Shown piece by piece: positions 21,851 through 30,211 of a stretch of 64,000 nt of DNA. The notes under the pieces were generated by a model that was given only the letters and a program-made list of their open reading frames with translations, was not told where the DNA came from and searched no databases. This stretch comes from Leptolyngbya sp. FACHB-261 (GTDB lineage: Bacteria > Cyanobacteriota > Cyanobacteriia > FACHB-261). The stretch is from assembly GCF_014696065.1 (NCBI RefSeq), contig NZ_JACJPL010000002.1, forward strand, positions 62,001-126,000, written 5' to 3'. The position numbers and the translations under genes were made by a program. Within the stretch, counting starts at the first letter, position 1. Each line of letters opens with the position of its first letter.

Positions 21851-22630
21851 TCAAGCTTTCTCAGGCTTCAACGGCAAACCATCGCGAAACACTAATAGCT
21901 CCCCTGGTTCAAGAGTCGTCCAGACCTCGTTGTCAGTTAAGGGAACTGTGGCAATGACTGCGACTCGGTCACTTGGCGTCGTTAGTTCTTGAAAATCCAC
22001 CGTGAGATCGGCATCAACCAAGTGGGCAGCCGCAAAAGGAGCTTGCCGCACAATGTAGCAGAGCTTAGTTGCGCAGTGGGCGAAAAAGTGTTCGCCATCC
22101 GAGAGCAGGAAATTAAACGTGCCCTTACTGGCAATCTCGGCAGTCACTGCCGCTAACACCGAGTAGAGACTTTCTAGCGGTGGCTTGCTGTCCGGAAAAG
22201 ACTGCCGCAGCCTATTCAGAATCAGACAGAAAGCCCGTTCACTATCAGTTTGGCCGACAGGACGATAAAACCTTGTATCTTCTGGGTAGAAATCGGGCAA
22301 GTCGCCATTGTGCGCAAACACCCAATAGCGTCCCCACAATTCCCGCTGAAAGGGGTGACAATTTTCTAAGGCAACAACCCCAAAAGTTGCTTTGCGAATA
22401 TGCGCAATTACATGGGTGGACTTAATCGGATACTGACGCACTAACTCAGCAATCGGTGAGACAACCGATGGTTTTTCATCCAGAAAGACCCGACAGCCAA
22501 CCCCTTCAAAAAAGGCAATGCCCCAACCATCCTGGTGTTCGTCTGTTTTTCCACCTCGGGCCGAGAACCCCTCGAATGAAAAGCAGATATCAGTCGGTAC
22601 ATTGCAGTTCATTCCTAGTAGTTGGCACAC
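21851..22630 (-). CDS. Class II glutamine amidotransferase (YafJ/EgtC-like)
   Basis: A 259-residue class II glutamine amidotransferase. After removal of Met1, Cys2 in MCQLLGMNC is the N-terminal nucleophile. Other family marks are the DGWGIAFF block (about 35-42), HVIAHIRKATFG (73-84, with the glutamine-binding Arg) and WVFAHNGDLPDF (102-113, with the oxyanion-hole Asn-Gly). The protein stands alone without a synthase domain, as in YafJ and EgtC. EgtC acts in ergothioneine synthesis, but no egt genes are nearby, so the acceptor reaction is unknown. Confidence 0.87.
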   Translation of the reverse strand: MCQLLGMNCNVPTDICFSFEGFSARGGKTDEHQDGWGIAFFEGVGCRVFLDEKPSVVSPIAELVRQYPIKSTHVIAHIRKATFGVVALENCHPFQRELWGRYWVFAHNGDLPDFYPEDTRFYRPVGQTDSERAFCLILNRLRQSFPDSKPPLESLYSVLAAVTAEIASKGTFNFLLSDGEHFFAHCATKLCYIVRQAPFAAAHLVDADLTVDFQELTTPSDRVAVIATVPLTDNEVWTTLEPGELLVFRDGLPLKPEKA

Positions 22631-22939
22631 GGAGGTAAAATCTCTTAAAGCCCTAGGCCCTTGATTGTAGCGGTGGCAGCCTCATCCCTGCGCTAGGAAT
22701 TTGGATGTCTTGACAATCGACTCTTATTTTTGTCTGCCCCAGCCTTAGTTATACAGAGTTATGCAGATTGGTTCTATATAAATCGAAGCTATGCAGATTA
22801 ACCTGCATCATTAATCTAGAGAGCAGACCCAGATAGCCGTCCAGATAGCCGGTCTGCTCGGAAGCCTGCCTTGCTTAAACTCTCTCCTAAGCCTTAGTAC
22901 AGAAGGGTTTTGGGACTGCTAGGCTAACGGCAAGACCTG
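22631..22939. other. Intergenic stretch with a repeat-containing hairpin
   Basis: GAGCAGACC (22821-22829) pairs perfectly with GGTCTGCTC (22851-22859); the loop contains two direct copies of CCAGATAGCCG. Upstream, TATGCAGATT occurs twice (about 22762 and 22791). The hairpin lies ~80 nt before the permease start and may be regulatory. No gene seen. Confidence 0.5.
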
Positions 22940-24172
22940 ATGGTTATGCTGGTTGAATCTTCAGAACTCCGGAGCGCAATGAATCGTCTGTTTACGCCAC
23001 TGCAACAGCTTCTAGTCACTTGGGTTCTGATACTGATTACAGGCTGGATGACCCTGAACGCGGTGAGCTATTTCAGTGAGTTAATCAGCATTTTAGTAAC
23101 CGCTGGGTTGATTGCATTTCTGTTGAATTATGCAGTGCTAAGACTGCGACCTTTCATGTCTCGGGGGCTCGCAGCAGGCTTAGTTTATCTGCTGGCTGGA
23201 GTCGTCGTTGGGCTGCTTGGCGTCACCATCGCCCCTCCCGTCCTCAACCAGGCCCAACAGCTGCTCGTCAACCTGCCAGACTTGATTGGATCTGGACAGG
23301 AGCAATTGGCAGAGCTGCAGAATTGGAGCAGAAGTCATCACATCCGCTTCGCTGTGCCGATGCTGGAGGAGCAAATCCTGGCCCAGCTCCAAGAGCAGGC
23401 CGAAACGATCCCAACCCGTGGCCTGGGCCTGCTCTTGGGCACGTTCAACTGGGTCTTGGATCTGATTCTGATTCTGGTGATCTCGTTCTACATGCTGGTG
23501 GATGGACAGCGGTTGTGGAACGGCGTGACTAGCTTCTTCTCGCCACCGATTCGCGATTTTCTAACCCAGTCGTTTCGCCGCAACCTACAAGGGTTCTTCT
23601 CTGGACAACTATTGCTGGGGCTGTTCATGGCCGCGTCCCTGTCGCTGGCGTTCGGCTGGCTCAAGGTGCCGTTCTTCCTGGTCTTTGCCACCTTTATTGG
23701 TCTGATGGAAGTCATCCCTTTCATTGGGGCGACCCTGGGCATTGCCACGGTTGGCATTGTGGTGGCCTTTATCGATTGGTGGACAGCGGTGCAAGTAGTA
23801 GGGACGGCCATCCTGATTCAGCAAGTTAAGGACAACGTCTTGGCACCTCGCGTTTTAGGCAACCTGACCGGCTTGAGTCCGGCAATGGTGCTGGCGGCCC
23901 TACTGCTGGGGGGGCAAGTCGGTGGCTTGCTGGGGGTGATTCTGGCGATTCCCCTGGCCGGTACGGTGCGGACGATTGTTGAGCTGTTGCTTGACCCGAC
24001 CCTGCCCCCGCAAACGGGTCCGTTCTTCGTCAACCCAATGGCTCATGCTGAACCTGAGGTGGCCCTGGAGTGCCTTATCGACCCAGAATCTGACCAAGCA
24101 TTGGTGGAAGGGGCACAGGAGGGGGCACTGGCACCACAGACGGAGCCAGCTTCCGTTCCACGGCTTGCCTGA
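22940..24172 (+). CDS. AI-2E family (PerM/UPF0118) membrane transporter
   Basis: A ~400-residue permease with eight predicted transmembrane helices and the AI-2E/PerM layout: three N-terminal helices, a ~90-residue soluble loop (NLPDLIGSGQEQLAELQNWS), then GLGLLLGTFNWVLDLILILV, YMLVDGQRLW and a C-terminal helix set with LKVPFFLVFATFIGLMEVIP and VKDNVLAPRVLG, ending near VGGLLGVILAIPLAGTVRTI. The GTG-like first codon ATG 22940 has a poor ribosome-binding site; ATG 22979 with GGAG 4 nt upstream is an alternative. Substrates vary in this family (some export AI-2, others act as ion/H+ antiporters), so specificity is open. Confidence 0.85.
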   Translation: MVMLVESSELRSAMNRLFTPLQQLLVTWVLILITGWMTLNAVSYFSELISILVTAGLIAFLLNYAVLRLRPFMSRGLAAGLVYLLAGVVVGLLGVTIAPPVLNQAQQLLVNLPDLIGSGQEQLAELQNWSRSHHIRFAVPMLEEQILAQLQEQAETIPTRGLGLLLGTFNWVLDLILILVISFYMLVDGQRLWNGVTSFFSPPIRDFLTQSFRRNLQGFFSGQLLLGLFMAASLSLAFGWLKVPFFLVFATFIGLMEVIPFIGATLGIATVGIVVAFIDWWTAVQVVGTAILIQQVKDNVLAPRVLGNLTGLSPAMVLAALLLGGQVGGLLGVILAIPLAGTVRTIVELLLDPTLPPQTGPFFVNPMAHAEPEVALECLIDPESDQALVEGAQEGALAPQTEPASVPRLA

Positions 24173-24218
24173 TCTGACGAGTCTTTCGGGTCTAGATTGC
24201 TCGTCCGCTGCAAGCAGA

Positions 24219-24761
24219 CTAGCGGTTGCTCAATGTCTCCATTGCTGTTTTCAACCAGTCAATATAAGTCTGCTCGCGTTGAATCACCGACTCTAGGACC
24301 AACCGTTGCATGAGCTGGTCCCGAGTGGCTGAGGCGTCATCGAGGCTGGGTAGCTCAATCGCTTGGCACTCGGCTAGCTTGTCGCGGCGAGCGTCTAGTT
24401 GCTCCGCGAGTAACTGGATGATTGCGTCATTGGGCAATTGTGCGGCGAAATACAGCTGAATCAGCAGCGGATCCCGCATCGTAGGCAGAGACTGAGGTTG
24501 CTGGATCCAGCGGTTCAATTCGGCTTTCCCAGCTTCGGTTAGGCGATAGACCTTGCGGTTGGGACGCTCTTGCTGAACTTCGACGGTACAGGCAATCCAG
24601 CCCTGCTCGACTAGCTTGTCGAGGGTTCTGTAAATTTGGGCCTGGTCAGCGGGCCATAAGTGAGCAATGCACTGATCAAAGCAGTTGGTTTTGAGGTCGT
24701 AGCCAGTCATCTCTTCCTGCTCAAGCAGACCCAAGATTGCGTGCGCCAATGACATAGACAA
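24219..24761 (-). CDS. PadR family transcriptional regulator
   Basis: A 180-residue PadR-type regulator. The N-terminal winged helix has AHAILGLLEQEEMTGYDLKT, then AQIYRTLDKLVEQGWIACTV and NRKVYRLTEAGKAELNRWI, the standard PadR series. The C-terminal half (Vir_Act_alpha_C type) is helical and would dimerise. It is transcribed divergently from the pirin gene with ~120 bp between them, so it probably controls that promoter. The shared region contains CTACTATATGACTAGTC, which includes a possible -10 box and a partial dyad, though I could not confirm an operator. Confidence 0.85.
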   Translation of the reverse strand: MSMSLAHAILGLLEQEEMTGYDLKTNCFDQCIAHLWPADQAQIYRTLDKLVEQGWIACTVEVQQERPNRKVYRLTEAGKAELNRWIQQPQSLPTMRDPLLIQLYFAAQLPNDAIIQLLAEQLDARRDKLAECQAIELPSLDDASATRDQLMQRLVLESVIQREQTYIDWLKTAMETLSNR

Positions 24762-24885
24762 TTTGCGAGACGGTTTACCGAAAAAGTGGTTGTGGAAGCC
24801 GTACTATGACCCTCCCGGTCCCTCCATGCTACTATATGACTAGTCGGATATGGGACAAATCAAAGAGTTCGATTTAGGAGGGACC

Positions 24886-25803
24886 ATGACCGCACAAACC
24901 CAGACACAAACCCAGACACAAGCCCAGGCATTACGGACGAGTGCTGGCGTAATCAGCAGTGTGGAAACCCTAGAGGGTGCTGGGTTCTTGGTGCGTCGTC
25001 CCTTCCCAAAGAGCAGCTTTGCAGGTTTTGATCCCTTTCTGCTCCTAGATGAAATGGGTCCGATGCAGCTTGAGCCCGGTCAAGCCAAAGGTGCCCCAGA
25101 CCATCCCCATCGTGGTTTTGAGACGGTCAGCTATGTTCTAGAAGGGCGTTTGGAGCACAAAGACTCTGAAGGTCATGCAGGTAAGCTAGGACCGGGGGAT
25201 GTGCAGTGGATGACGGCAGGGGCCGGAGTGGTGCATTCAGAGATGCCGGAGCAGGAGTTTACCCGCACGGGTGGACGGCTACACGGGCTACAACTCTGGG
25301 TGAATTTGCCCCAGCGTGACAAAATGATGCCACCGCGCTATCAGGAAATTTCAGCAGCTCGCATCCCAACTGCGCAAACCAGCGATGGTTCTGTGAAGGT
25401 GAAGGTGATTGCTGGGGAAGCACTGGGAGCCAAGGCGGTGATTGAAACTCAGACCCCGATTCTGTATCTACATTTCACGCTGCAACCGGGAGCCACTGTG
25501 GTTCAACCAGTGCCAGAAACTTACAATACCTTTGCCTATGTTCTGGATGGTGAAGGGGTATTTGGGGGCAGTGAGGAGCAGGCGGGCGATGGGCAAATGG
25601 TGCTGTTCGCGCAAGATGGGGAAGCGGTAAAAATCACGAATCCAGCTACTGCGACAACACCGCTTGATGTTCTGTTAATCGGGGGTGTGCCCCTCAATGA
25701 GCCGGTGGTTCGCTACGGTCCGTTTGTGATGAATACCGAGGCCGAAATTCTTCAGGCCATCGAAGATTATCGTAATGGAAGGATGGGTAGAATCAATGTC
25801 TAA
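24886..25803 (+). CDS. Pirin family protein
   Basis: A 305-residue bicupin of the pirin family. ATG 24886 is preceded by a strong AGGAGG (24876-24881), which decides the start over ATG 24850. After a Gln/Thr repeat (TQTQTQTQAQA) come the N-terminal cupin with metal-ligand motif DHPHRGFETVSYVLEGRLEH and DSEGHAGKLGPGDVQWMTAG, and AGVVHSEMPEQE; the C-terminal cupin follows. Pirins bind Fe and some show quercetinase activity. The gene overlaps the next gene by 8 nt and is divergent from a PadR regulator that may control it. Confidence 0.88.
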   Translation: MTAQTQTQTQTQAQALRTSAGVISSVETLEGAGFLVRRPFPKSSFAGFDPFLLLDEMGPMQLEPGQAKGAPDHPHRGFETVSYVLEGRLEHKDSEGHAGKLGPGDVQWMTAGAGVVHSEMPEQEFTRTGGRLHGLQLWVNLPQRDKMMPPRYQEISAARIPTAQTSDGSVKVKVIAGEALGAKAVIETQTPILYLHFTLQPGATVVQPVPETYNTFAYVLDGEGVFGGSEEQAGDGQMVLFAQDGEAVKITNPATATTPLDVLLIGGVPLNEPVVRYGPFVMNTEAEILQAIEDYRNGRMGRINV

Positions 25804-26209
25804 TACGCTGCTGCAACGGATCCAGCAACATCAAAATTTGCGGGATTTGCGTAATAAGTTATTGGCCCTGCATAAGGTGCTGCTGGAATCAGAGCGCATT
25901 TCTTATGAGCAGGCGCGAGGTCGGGTAACGGGTGGCGAACTGCTGCAATTGGTTCTCGAACACGAGCAATTTGCTTGGCTGCGCCGCATTTCGGATCTGA
26001 TTGTGCGCATTGATGAAATGCTGCATGGTGATGAACCGATTGCTCCTGGTGAAGCTCAAGATGTGGTTACCTATGCTCGTGAGTTGCTGGTCCCGTCAGA
26101 AACGGGCAATGCATTCGCTAGAAGGTACTATCAGGCTCTTCAAGATGAGCCAGGTGTGGTGATGGCCCACGCAGAGGTCACGCGGCTGCTTCAGGCCAGT
26201 GACCAATAA
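25796..26209 (+). CDS. Conserved hypothetical protein co-transcribed with pirin
   Basis: A 137-residue helical protein, MSNTLLQRIQQHQNLRDLRN and on, with ELLQLVLEHEQFAWLRRISD and a later VTYARELLVPSE stretch. No motif for catalysis or membrane insertion. The pattern fits small bacterial proteins of unknown function that accompany pirin-like genes. The start overlaps the pirin stop by 8 nt, showing translational coupling, and an intrinsic terminator follows at 26236. Confidence 0.7.
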   Translation: MSNTLLQRIQQHQNLRDLRNKLLALHKVLLESERISYEQARGRVTGGELLQLVLEHEQFAWLRRISDLIVRIDEMLHGDEPIAPGEAQDVVTYARELLVPSETGNAFARRYYQALQDEPGVVMAHAEVTRLLQASDQ

Positions 26210-26235
26210 AAGCCAGTGAAAACAATAGCTCTCTG

Positions 26236-26269
26236 TAGGGACATGGCAATGCTGTGTCCCTATTTTTTT
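26236..26269 (+). terminator. Intrinsic terminator of the pirin operon
   Basis: TAGGGACA (26236-26243) and TGTCCCTA (26255-26262) form a perfect 8-bp stem followed by TTTTTTT, 27 nt after the operon's last stop codon. Confidence 0.9.
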
Positions 26270-26280
26270 GGGTAAAACCA

Positions 26281-26345
26281 ACTCACTGTTTAATCGCTAC
26301 GAATAACCCCTCCCAACCTCCCCTTGCTAAGGGGAGGAGCCGCCT
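26281..26345 (+). repeat. MITE-like interspersed repeat, 5-prime part
   Basis: CTCACTGTTTAATCGCTACG, ACCCCTCCCAACCTCCCC, TTGCTAAGGGGAGGAGCCG: the left half of the family described at 11437 and 12646. The right half is missing or diverged. The following 26346-26520 is non-coding, with ACCCCTAGGGGTTTTT at 26493. Confidence 0.75.
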
Positions 26346-26521
26346 TAGGCGAGAACGCAGCGAGATGCCTGGGTAAGGGCATAGCAATGCCATGCTCTTG
26401 CGGGAGTTTGCGGTGGCCCTGGTGAGTGCTGTGTCTCTACGAGATTTCGCAATTCTGGGTACGGACGGGGGGATGTGCCATACCCCTAGGGGTTTTTACG
26501 GGTGCAACACAAAAGTTTACG

Positions 26522-26698
26522 CTGGCGACTAATTTTATAGTTTTAGTAACCAAATCTTTTGTGTGGTGACTAAATCTTTTGGGTTAGTAACTAAATCTTT
26601 TGAGTTGGTGACTAATTTTGTTCCGTTGGTAACCAAATCTTTTGCGTGGTGACCAAACTTTTTGGATTAGTGACTAATTTTGTCCCGCTGGTGACCAA
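26522..26698. repeat. Array B: nine degenerate 11-bp palindromes at 20-21-bp spacing
   Basis: Nine units fitting YTRGTNACYAR, for example TTAGTAACTAA, TTGGTAACCAA, TTAGTGACTAA and CTGGTGACCAA, with centres from 26527 to 26693. Six intervals are 21 bp and two are 20 bp, so no reading frame survives through the array. Three units are perfect palindromes. Array A uses CTGGT/ACCAG; array B often uses TT(G/A)GT/AC(C/T)AA, so paired changes on both arms keep the symmetry. It precedes the same leader and 72-codon gene as array A. Confidence 0.85.
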
Positions 26699-26762
26699 CC
26701 GGTCCTGGAACGTCAGCTCACTCCTCTCCCCGCTCACCCTCAGTGACATCAATGTGCCCTAC

Positions 26763-27038
26763 CCACTTGCCAGATCGAGCTAGCTGGTGTAATTTACACC
26801 TCAGCCGCTTGCGGTTGTCGTCCTGGTAGGGCGGTTATAACACCCTGCCAGGACTAACCCCTAGACCATGACAAGGACTAGGGGCTAAGGGTAGTCTAAT
26901 CGACTGCCCCCAACTCTGGACCGAGGTCTAGGGGTACCGCAGGCGGCTACCAGGGTAGTCGCTGTTACCTAGCTTTCTGTATTAGGGGGCTTTCTGACTG
27001 CCCCGGTTTTCCTCTGCTGATTTTTTGAGGGTTTACCG
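26763..27038 (+). promoter_or_regulatory. Structured leader upstream of the 72-codon gene, copy B
   Basis: Nearly identical to 4065-4325. The differences respect the stems: between GTCCTGG and CCAGGAC the loop is quite different (GTAGGGCGGTTATAACACC here, GTAAGGTGCTAGCTACACC there) yet the stem is kept. CCCCTAGACC with its two possible partners and the GCGGCTACC/GGTAGTCGC stem are identical. Copy B carries ~20 extra nt with a second GGGGGCTTTCT before GACTGCCCCGGTTTT. Confidence 0.6.
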
Positions 27039-27257
27039 ATGACCAGGTCTGTCTATACGTTTGGCATGCTCCCTGTAGGAGCAACGTTTTACTATTTGGG
27101 CCATGCAGCACTCAAGCTTGCGCACGGCGAGGGCAACCAACCGGGCAAGTTCAAGTGGTTGTTTGAGTCCGAGCATCCGGGTTGGAATATCTACAACGGT
27201 GATGCTGTAGCTCCTGCAAACCTACCTGCCGAGGAGGACAAGGCGCGACAGAGCTAA
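27039..27257 (+). CDS. 72-residue protein of unknown function, copy B
   Basis: Sister of 4326-4544, 69 of 72 residues identical. The three changes are Val to Ala, Asn to Asp and Asn to Ser near the C-terminus; the other eleven base changes are silent. The same leader, ribosome-binding region (GAGGG) and palindrome array precede it, and the 3-prime flank is also shared to about 27304 (GGCTTTTAGAGACCTAACCA). After that a fragment at 27314-27345 resembles the 3-prime end of the Uma2 gene that is found intact at 28161, matching the order in copy A. Confidence 0.75.
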   Translation: MTRSVYTFGMLPVGATFYYLGHAALKLAHGEGNQPGKFKWLFESEHPGWNIYNGDAVAPANLPAEEDKARQS

Positions 27258-27486
27258 GGCTTTTAGAGACCTAACCATGCCCTCACTCCCTTGGGTGGGG
27301 GATGGGGTCTTGGGTTAGCCAAATATCAACGGCTTGGCATCACGCCAACTCACAGCAATCTCGATCCAGAGCACGATCAGGCGGACCTATTGTAGAGATA
27401 GCAACAGAGGGGGCGATAATATCACCTCAATAGACCAGGACCAGGTGAAAGTGATTCAGCGATAGACCCACCGGAGAGTGCAGCCC

Positions 27487-28101
27487 ATGCTAGCCGAGCT
27501 AATTCATGACTTGGAACAGGACTATCCGGGAGTGCTGGAGCGGGGGCTTTGCCTCCTGATGAGTGGTGTGAGTTGGCAATACTATGAAGCCTTGATCTGC
27601 AAACTCGAAGATAGGGCTTCGCTGCGTCTCACTTATTTAGATGGGGAATTGGAAGTTGTAGCGCCGAGCCGTCGTCAAGAGGGCATCAAAAAACGCATTG
27701 CAATTTTGCTAGAAGCCTATTTTGAGGAAACAGATACCGAGTATTTTCCTTTGGGTTCAACGACCTTTCGCAGTGAGCAGCAGCGAGGTGGCAGTGAACC
27801 GGATGAAAGCTATTGCCTCGGAGTCGAAAAGGACGTTCCTGATTTAGTGGTAGAGGTATCTCTCACAAGCGGCGGCATCGATAAACTAACGGTTTACCAA
27901 CGGCTCAAGATTCCTGAGATCTGGTTCTGGCAGGATGAGCAGTTGTCTATCTATTGCTTGAGAGAGGGGCAGTACGAGAAGGTTACTCGCAGCGAGCTGT
28001 TGCCCAAGTTAGAGCTAGAGCTTCTGAAAGCCTATATCTTGCATCCTCAACCTTTGTCAGCAGTCAAAGAGTTTCGGCAGAGAATACGGCAGTCAATGTA
28101 G
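27487..28101 (+). CDS. Uma2 family (DUF820) protein
   Basis: A ~204-residue Uma2 protein. Core: LRLTYLDGELEVVAPSRRQE (the Glu-containing strand), EYFPLGSTTFR, EPDESYCLG and VPDLVVEVSLTSGG, then KLTVYQRLKIPEIWFWQDEQ. The PD...EV pair of the predicted nuclease site is present as PDLVVEV. I prefer ATG 27487 because GGAG lies 10 nt upstream; GTG 27478 is too close to it. It is oriented opposite to the neighbouring Uma2 gene and seems to have been inserted between the 72-codon gene and that Uma2 gene, splitting an older arrangement. Confidence 0.8.
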   Translation: MLAELIHDLEQDYPGVLERGLCLLMSGVSWQYYEALICKLEDRASLRLTYLDGELEVVAPSRRQEGIKKRIAILLEAYFEETDTEYFPLGSTTFRSEQQRGGSEPDESYCLGVEKDVPDLVVEVSLTSGGIDKLTVYQRLKIPEIWFWQDEQLSIYCLREGQYEKVTRSELLPKLELELLKAYILHPQPLSAVKEFRQRIRQSM

Positions 28102-28160
28102 ATTGAGATATTTCTCCAAGGGAATGCTGCCCTGCTTAGCCGAATATCAACTGCTTGGCC

Positions 28161-28724
28161 TCACTCCAACAGCCAACCAAACAGCTCTCCAACCGTAAGC
28201 TGCAACTCACCCACAAAGGACGGCACAGGCAACTGAACGGCTGCTTCATCAAATGCCTCTGGTAGCTGTTGAGGCAGATAAACGAATACCGTTTGCTCCG
28301 CCGGATCAATCAGCCAGCCCATCTGCGTTCCGTATTTCAAGCAATGCAGAATATTCTTTGTAACTTTTGTCTGGCTCTGATCGGGTGACAAGATTTCAAT
28401 TGTCCAATCTGGAGCAGCCTGAAACGTGTTGGCAATTTCGCCGTTCTCGTCACGGGGAATTCTGTTCCAAGCAAACACAGAGATGTCAGGCACAGTTGAA
28501 CGTCCGCCAAAGGTGCAGCGCAACTCAGGAAAGGCACGAGCAATCTTCTTGAGCTTTACAACGCTATTGATAGCTGTGACGAACTCACCCTGAATCGTGC
28601 TGTGTTTGCCCTGTGGCATTGGCTTCTGAATAATTTGACCGTCGATGTACTCGCTGGCAGGTTTGGTTTCCGGCAGTTGCAGAAACTCATCGAGTGTGAT
28701 GGGTTTAGAGAGGGCCTGTACCAT
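28161..28724 (-). CDS. Uma2 family (DUF820) protein
   Basis: A 187-residue Uma2 protein: ITLDEFLQLPETKPASEYID, then GQIIQKPMPQGKHSTIQGEF, VPDISVFAWNRIP, APDWTIEILSPDQSQTKV and LHCLKYGTQMGWLIDPAEQT. The PD...E-x-L pair is the predicted catalytic core. ATG 28724 follows GAAGG and gives the family's normal beginning; the longer frame to 28751 is unlikely. It is the intact version of the relic at 4597-4810. It converges with the plus-strand Uma2 gene, stops 60 nt apart. Confidence 0.82.
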   Translation of the reverse strand: MVQALSKPITLDEFLQLPETKPASEYIDGQIIQKPMPQGKHSTIQGEFVTAINSVVKLKKIARAFPELRCTFGGRSTVPDISVFAWNRIPRDENGEIANTFQAAPDWTIEILSPDQSQTKVTKNILHCLKYGTQMGWLIDPAEQTVFVYLPQQLPEAFDEAAVQLPVPSFVGELQLTVGELFGWLLE

Positions 28725-28935
28725 TGGGTTGCCTTCAGAAGTGCCAGACAAGCTTTAGCTCTATTTTATGTGGAGAATGTCCATAGAGGGTTATCGAAGT
28801 GTCTAAGTCAGGTAATGATTCTGTAACCCCTGAAAACCTAATCACTGAGAAAAGCAAGAACGGACAGCCATACTTTTAGTCACTCACGACCTATATATTA
28901 ACTAGGGATAGGATGGCTGTGATCCTTAGGGAATG

Positions 28936-29976
28936 CTATGTTTCGAACTTATATGGGCTTCGCAAGAAGTCCAGAACAATTTGAGGATAATCGTTCTGTA
29001 TAAGACTCATCAAACGATTTATTAAAGGGAAAATTCCATCGCCCTTCTCAACGCGGCCTAGAGAAATCCATATCGATGGAAAGTACCTCGTCAACATACC
29101 CAAAACATAGGACGCAGAGAAGTAAAGAGACAGCGTGTTGAGATAAACACTCTCTTGAATTGGTGGAACTAGATAAATATCCCCGATATCAACAAAGTCA
29201 TGATCATGCAACTTCTGCACAAAGTAAGGGACATATGATTTGGGAAGGTCTACGTTTATCTCTGTCTGGTTTACATCTATATTTAGAATATTCCAATTCA
29301 CCACCGGAAGAATCTGCTTCAAATGCTCTATTTCAACTGGCAATTTTAGAGTTGCAATGTGATGTTCTGGCTCTGAAGACTTAAAAGCTTTTAATTCTGA
29401 AGCAACAAATTCTTTATCTTTCCAAATCCTATATTCCTCTGAGAGATCAGGAATACACTTGATTATATCTTCAAAGCTCAAACGTGTCCCAAGATTCGGC
29501 AAATCAAAAGAATACATCCAATTAACTTCGCTACAGTTACCTCTAAAATAGCTTCTATTCTCAGTCGTTTTCAAAAGATCATAAAAGGCACCTTCTGAAA
29601 TACCAATTTCAAGGAGGCATACATTCCTCAGTTCGTTTTTCAGTGTTCCTCTCCATTCTTTTATTTCTAAACCGTGTGCTGGTTTAAGGGCAGATTCGGA
29701 AAGCTGAATATCAAGAGCTAGAATCAAACCACGACTAAGTGCAAGGACACCATAATACAGAAGCAAAGGCCGTACTGTTATCGCTGATTTCTCAGCATTG
29801 AGATAGTACTCTCTGGCTTGGATAAAATTTGATGTTACCTCATTGATAACCCGTGCTGAGGGTGAGCGTCCATGTCTCCGTTCGAGCGCTCGCTCTACAA
29901 GGTCACGGGTTTCAAACTCAATAAGCTTATGCCAGACTTTTTGCATTTTACGATCCTTAGTAGGGAACATAGCCAT
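28936..29976 (-). CDS. YaaC-like protein
   Basis: A 346-residue soluble protein that resembles the YaaC family: an N-terminal WHKLIEFETRDLVERALERR region, EYYLNAEKSAITVRPLLLYY and GVLALSRGLILALD, then HGLEIKEW, with a C-terminal half including YFSASYVLGMLTRYFPSIW. The Ala/Ser-Pro-Leu/Leu-Leu-Tyr-Tyr-Gly pattern is what suggests YaaC. The family's function is unknown. Base composition here is more AT-rich than in the flanking genes, and the gene lies among Uma2 genes and small antitoxin-like genes, so it is probably accessory. Confidence 0.55.
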   Translation of the reverse strand: MAMFPTKDRKMQKVWHKLIEFETRDLVERALERRHGRSPSARVINEVTSNFIQAREYYLNAEKSAITVRPLLLYYGVLALSRGLILALDIQLSESALKPAHGLEIKEWRGTLKNELRNVCLLEIGISEGAFYDLLKTTENRSYFRGNCSEVNWMYSFDLPNLGTRLSFEDIIKCIPDLSEEYRIWKDKEFVASELKAFKSSEPEHHIATLKLPVEIEHLKQILPVVNWNILNIDVNQTEINVDLPKSYVPYFVQKLHDHDFVDIGDIYLVPPIQESVYLNTLSLYFSASYVLGMLTRYFPSIWISLGRVEKGDGIFPLINRLMSLIQNDYPQIVLDFLRSPYKFET

Positions 29977-30211
29977 TTTCTAGGACAGGTACCATAAATC
30001 TGACTACTTATCGAGATGTTATCCCACAAATAGGGAATTACTAGAAAAAGTAGGCTTTGAGGTTTTAAGGATATACACAACCAAGTAGAAGCGAGTCCAG
30101 CTCACAATAGCTTGTCTTCACTACTTGAACGTGTAAAATATCTTTGGGCAAAGCAATCAAACGCAGGTCTTGACAAACTAGCATTTCTGCAGCCTTGGAG
30201 CTAGAAATCAA
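29977..30211. other. Short intergenic stretch, AT-rich
   Basis: About 235 nt between the divergent YaaC-like and Uma2 genes. It should hold both promoters; no clear operator was seen. Confidence 0.4.

Noticed and set aside
21664-21957. 97-codon plus-strand frame
   Set aside because: Its second half is antisense to the amidotransferase and the first half has no protein-like pattern.
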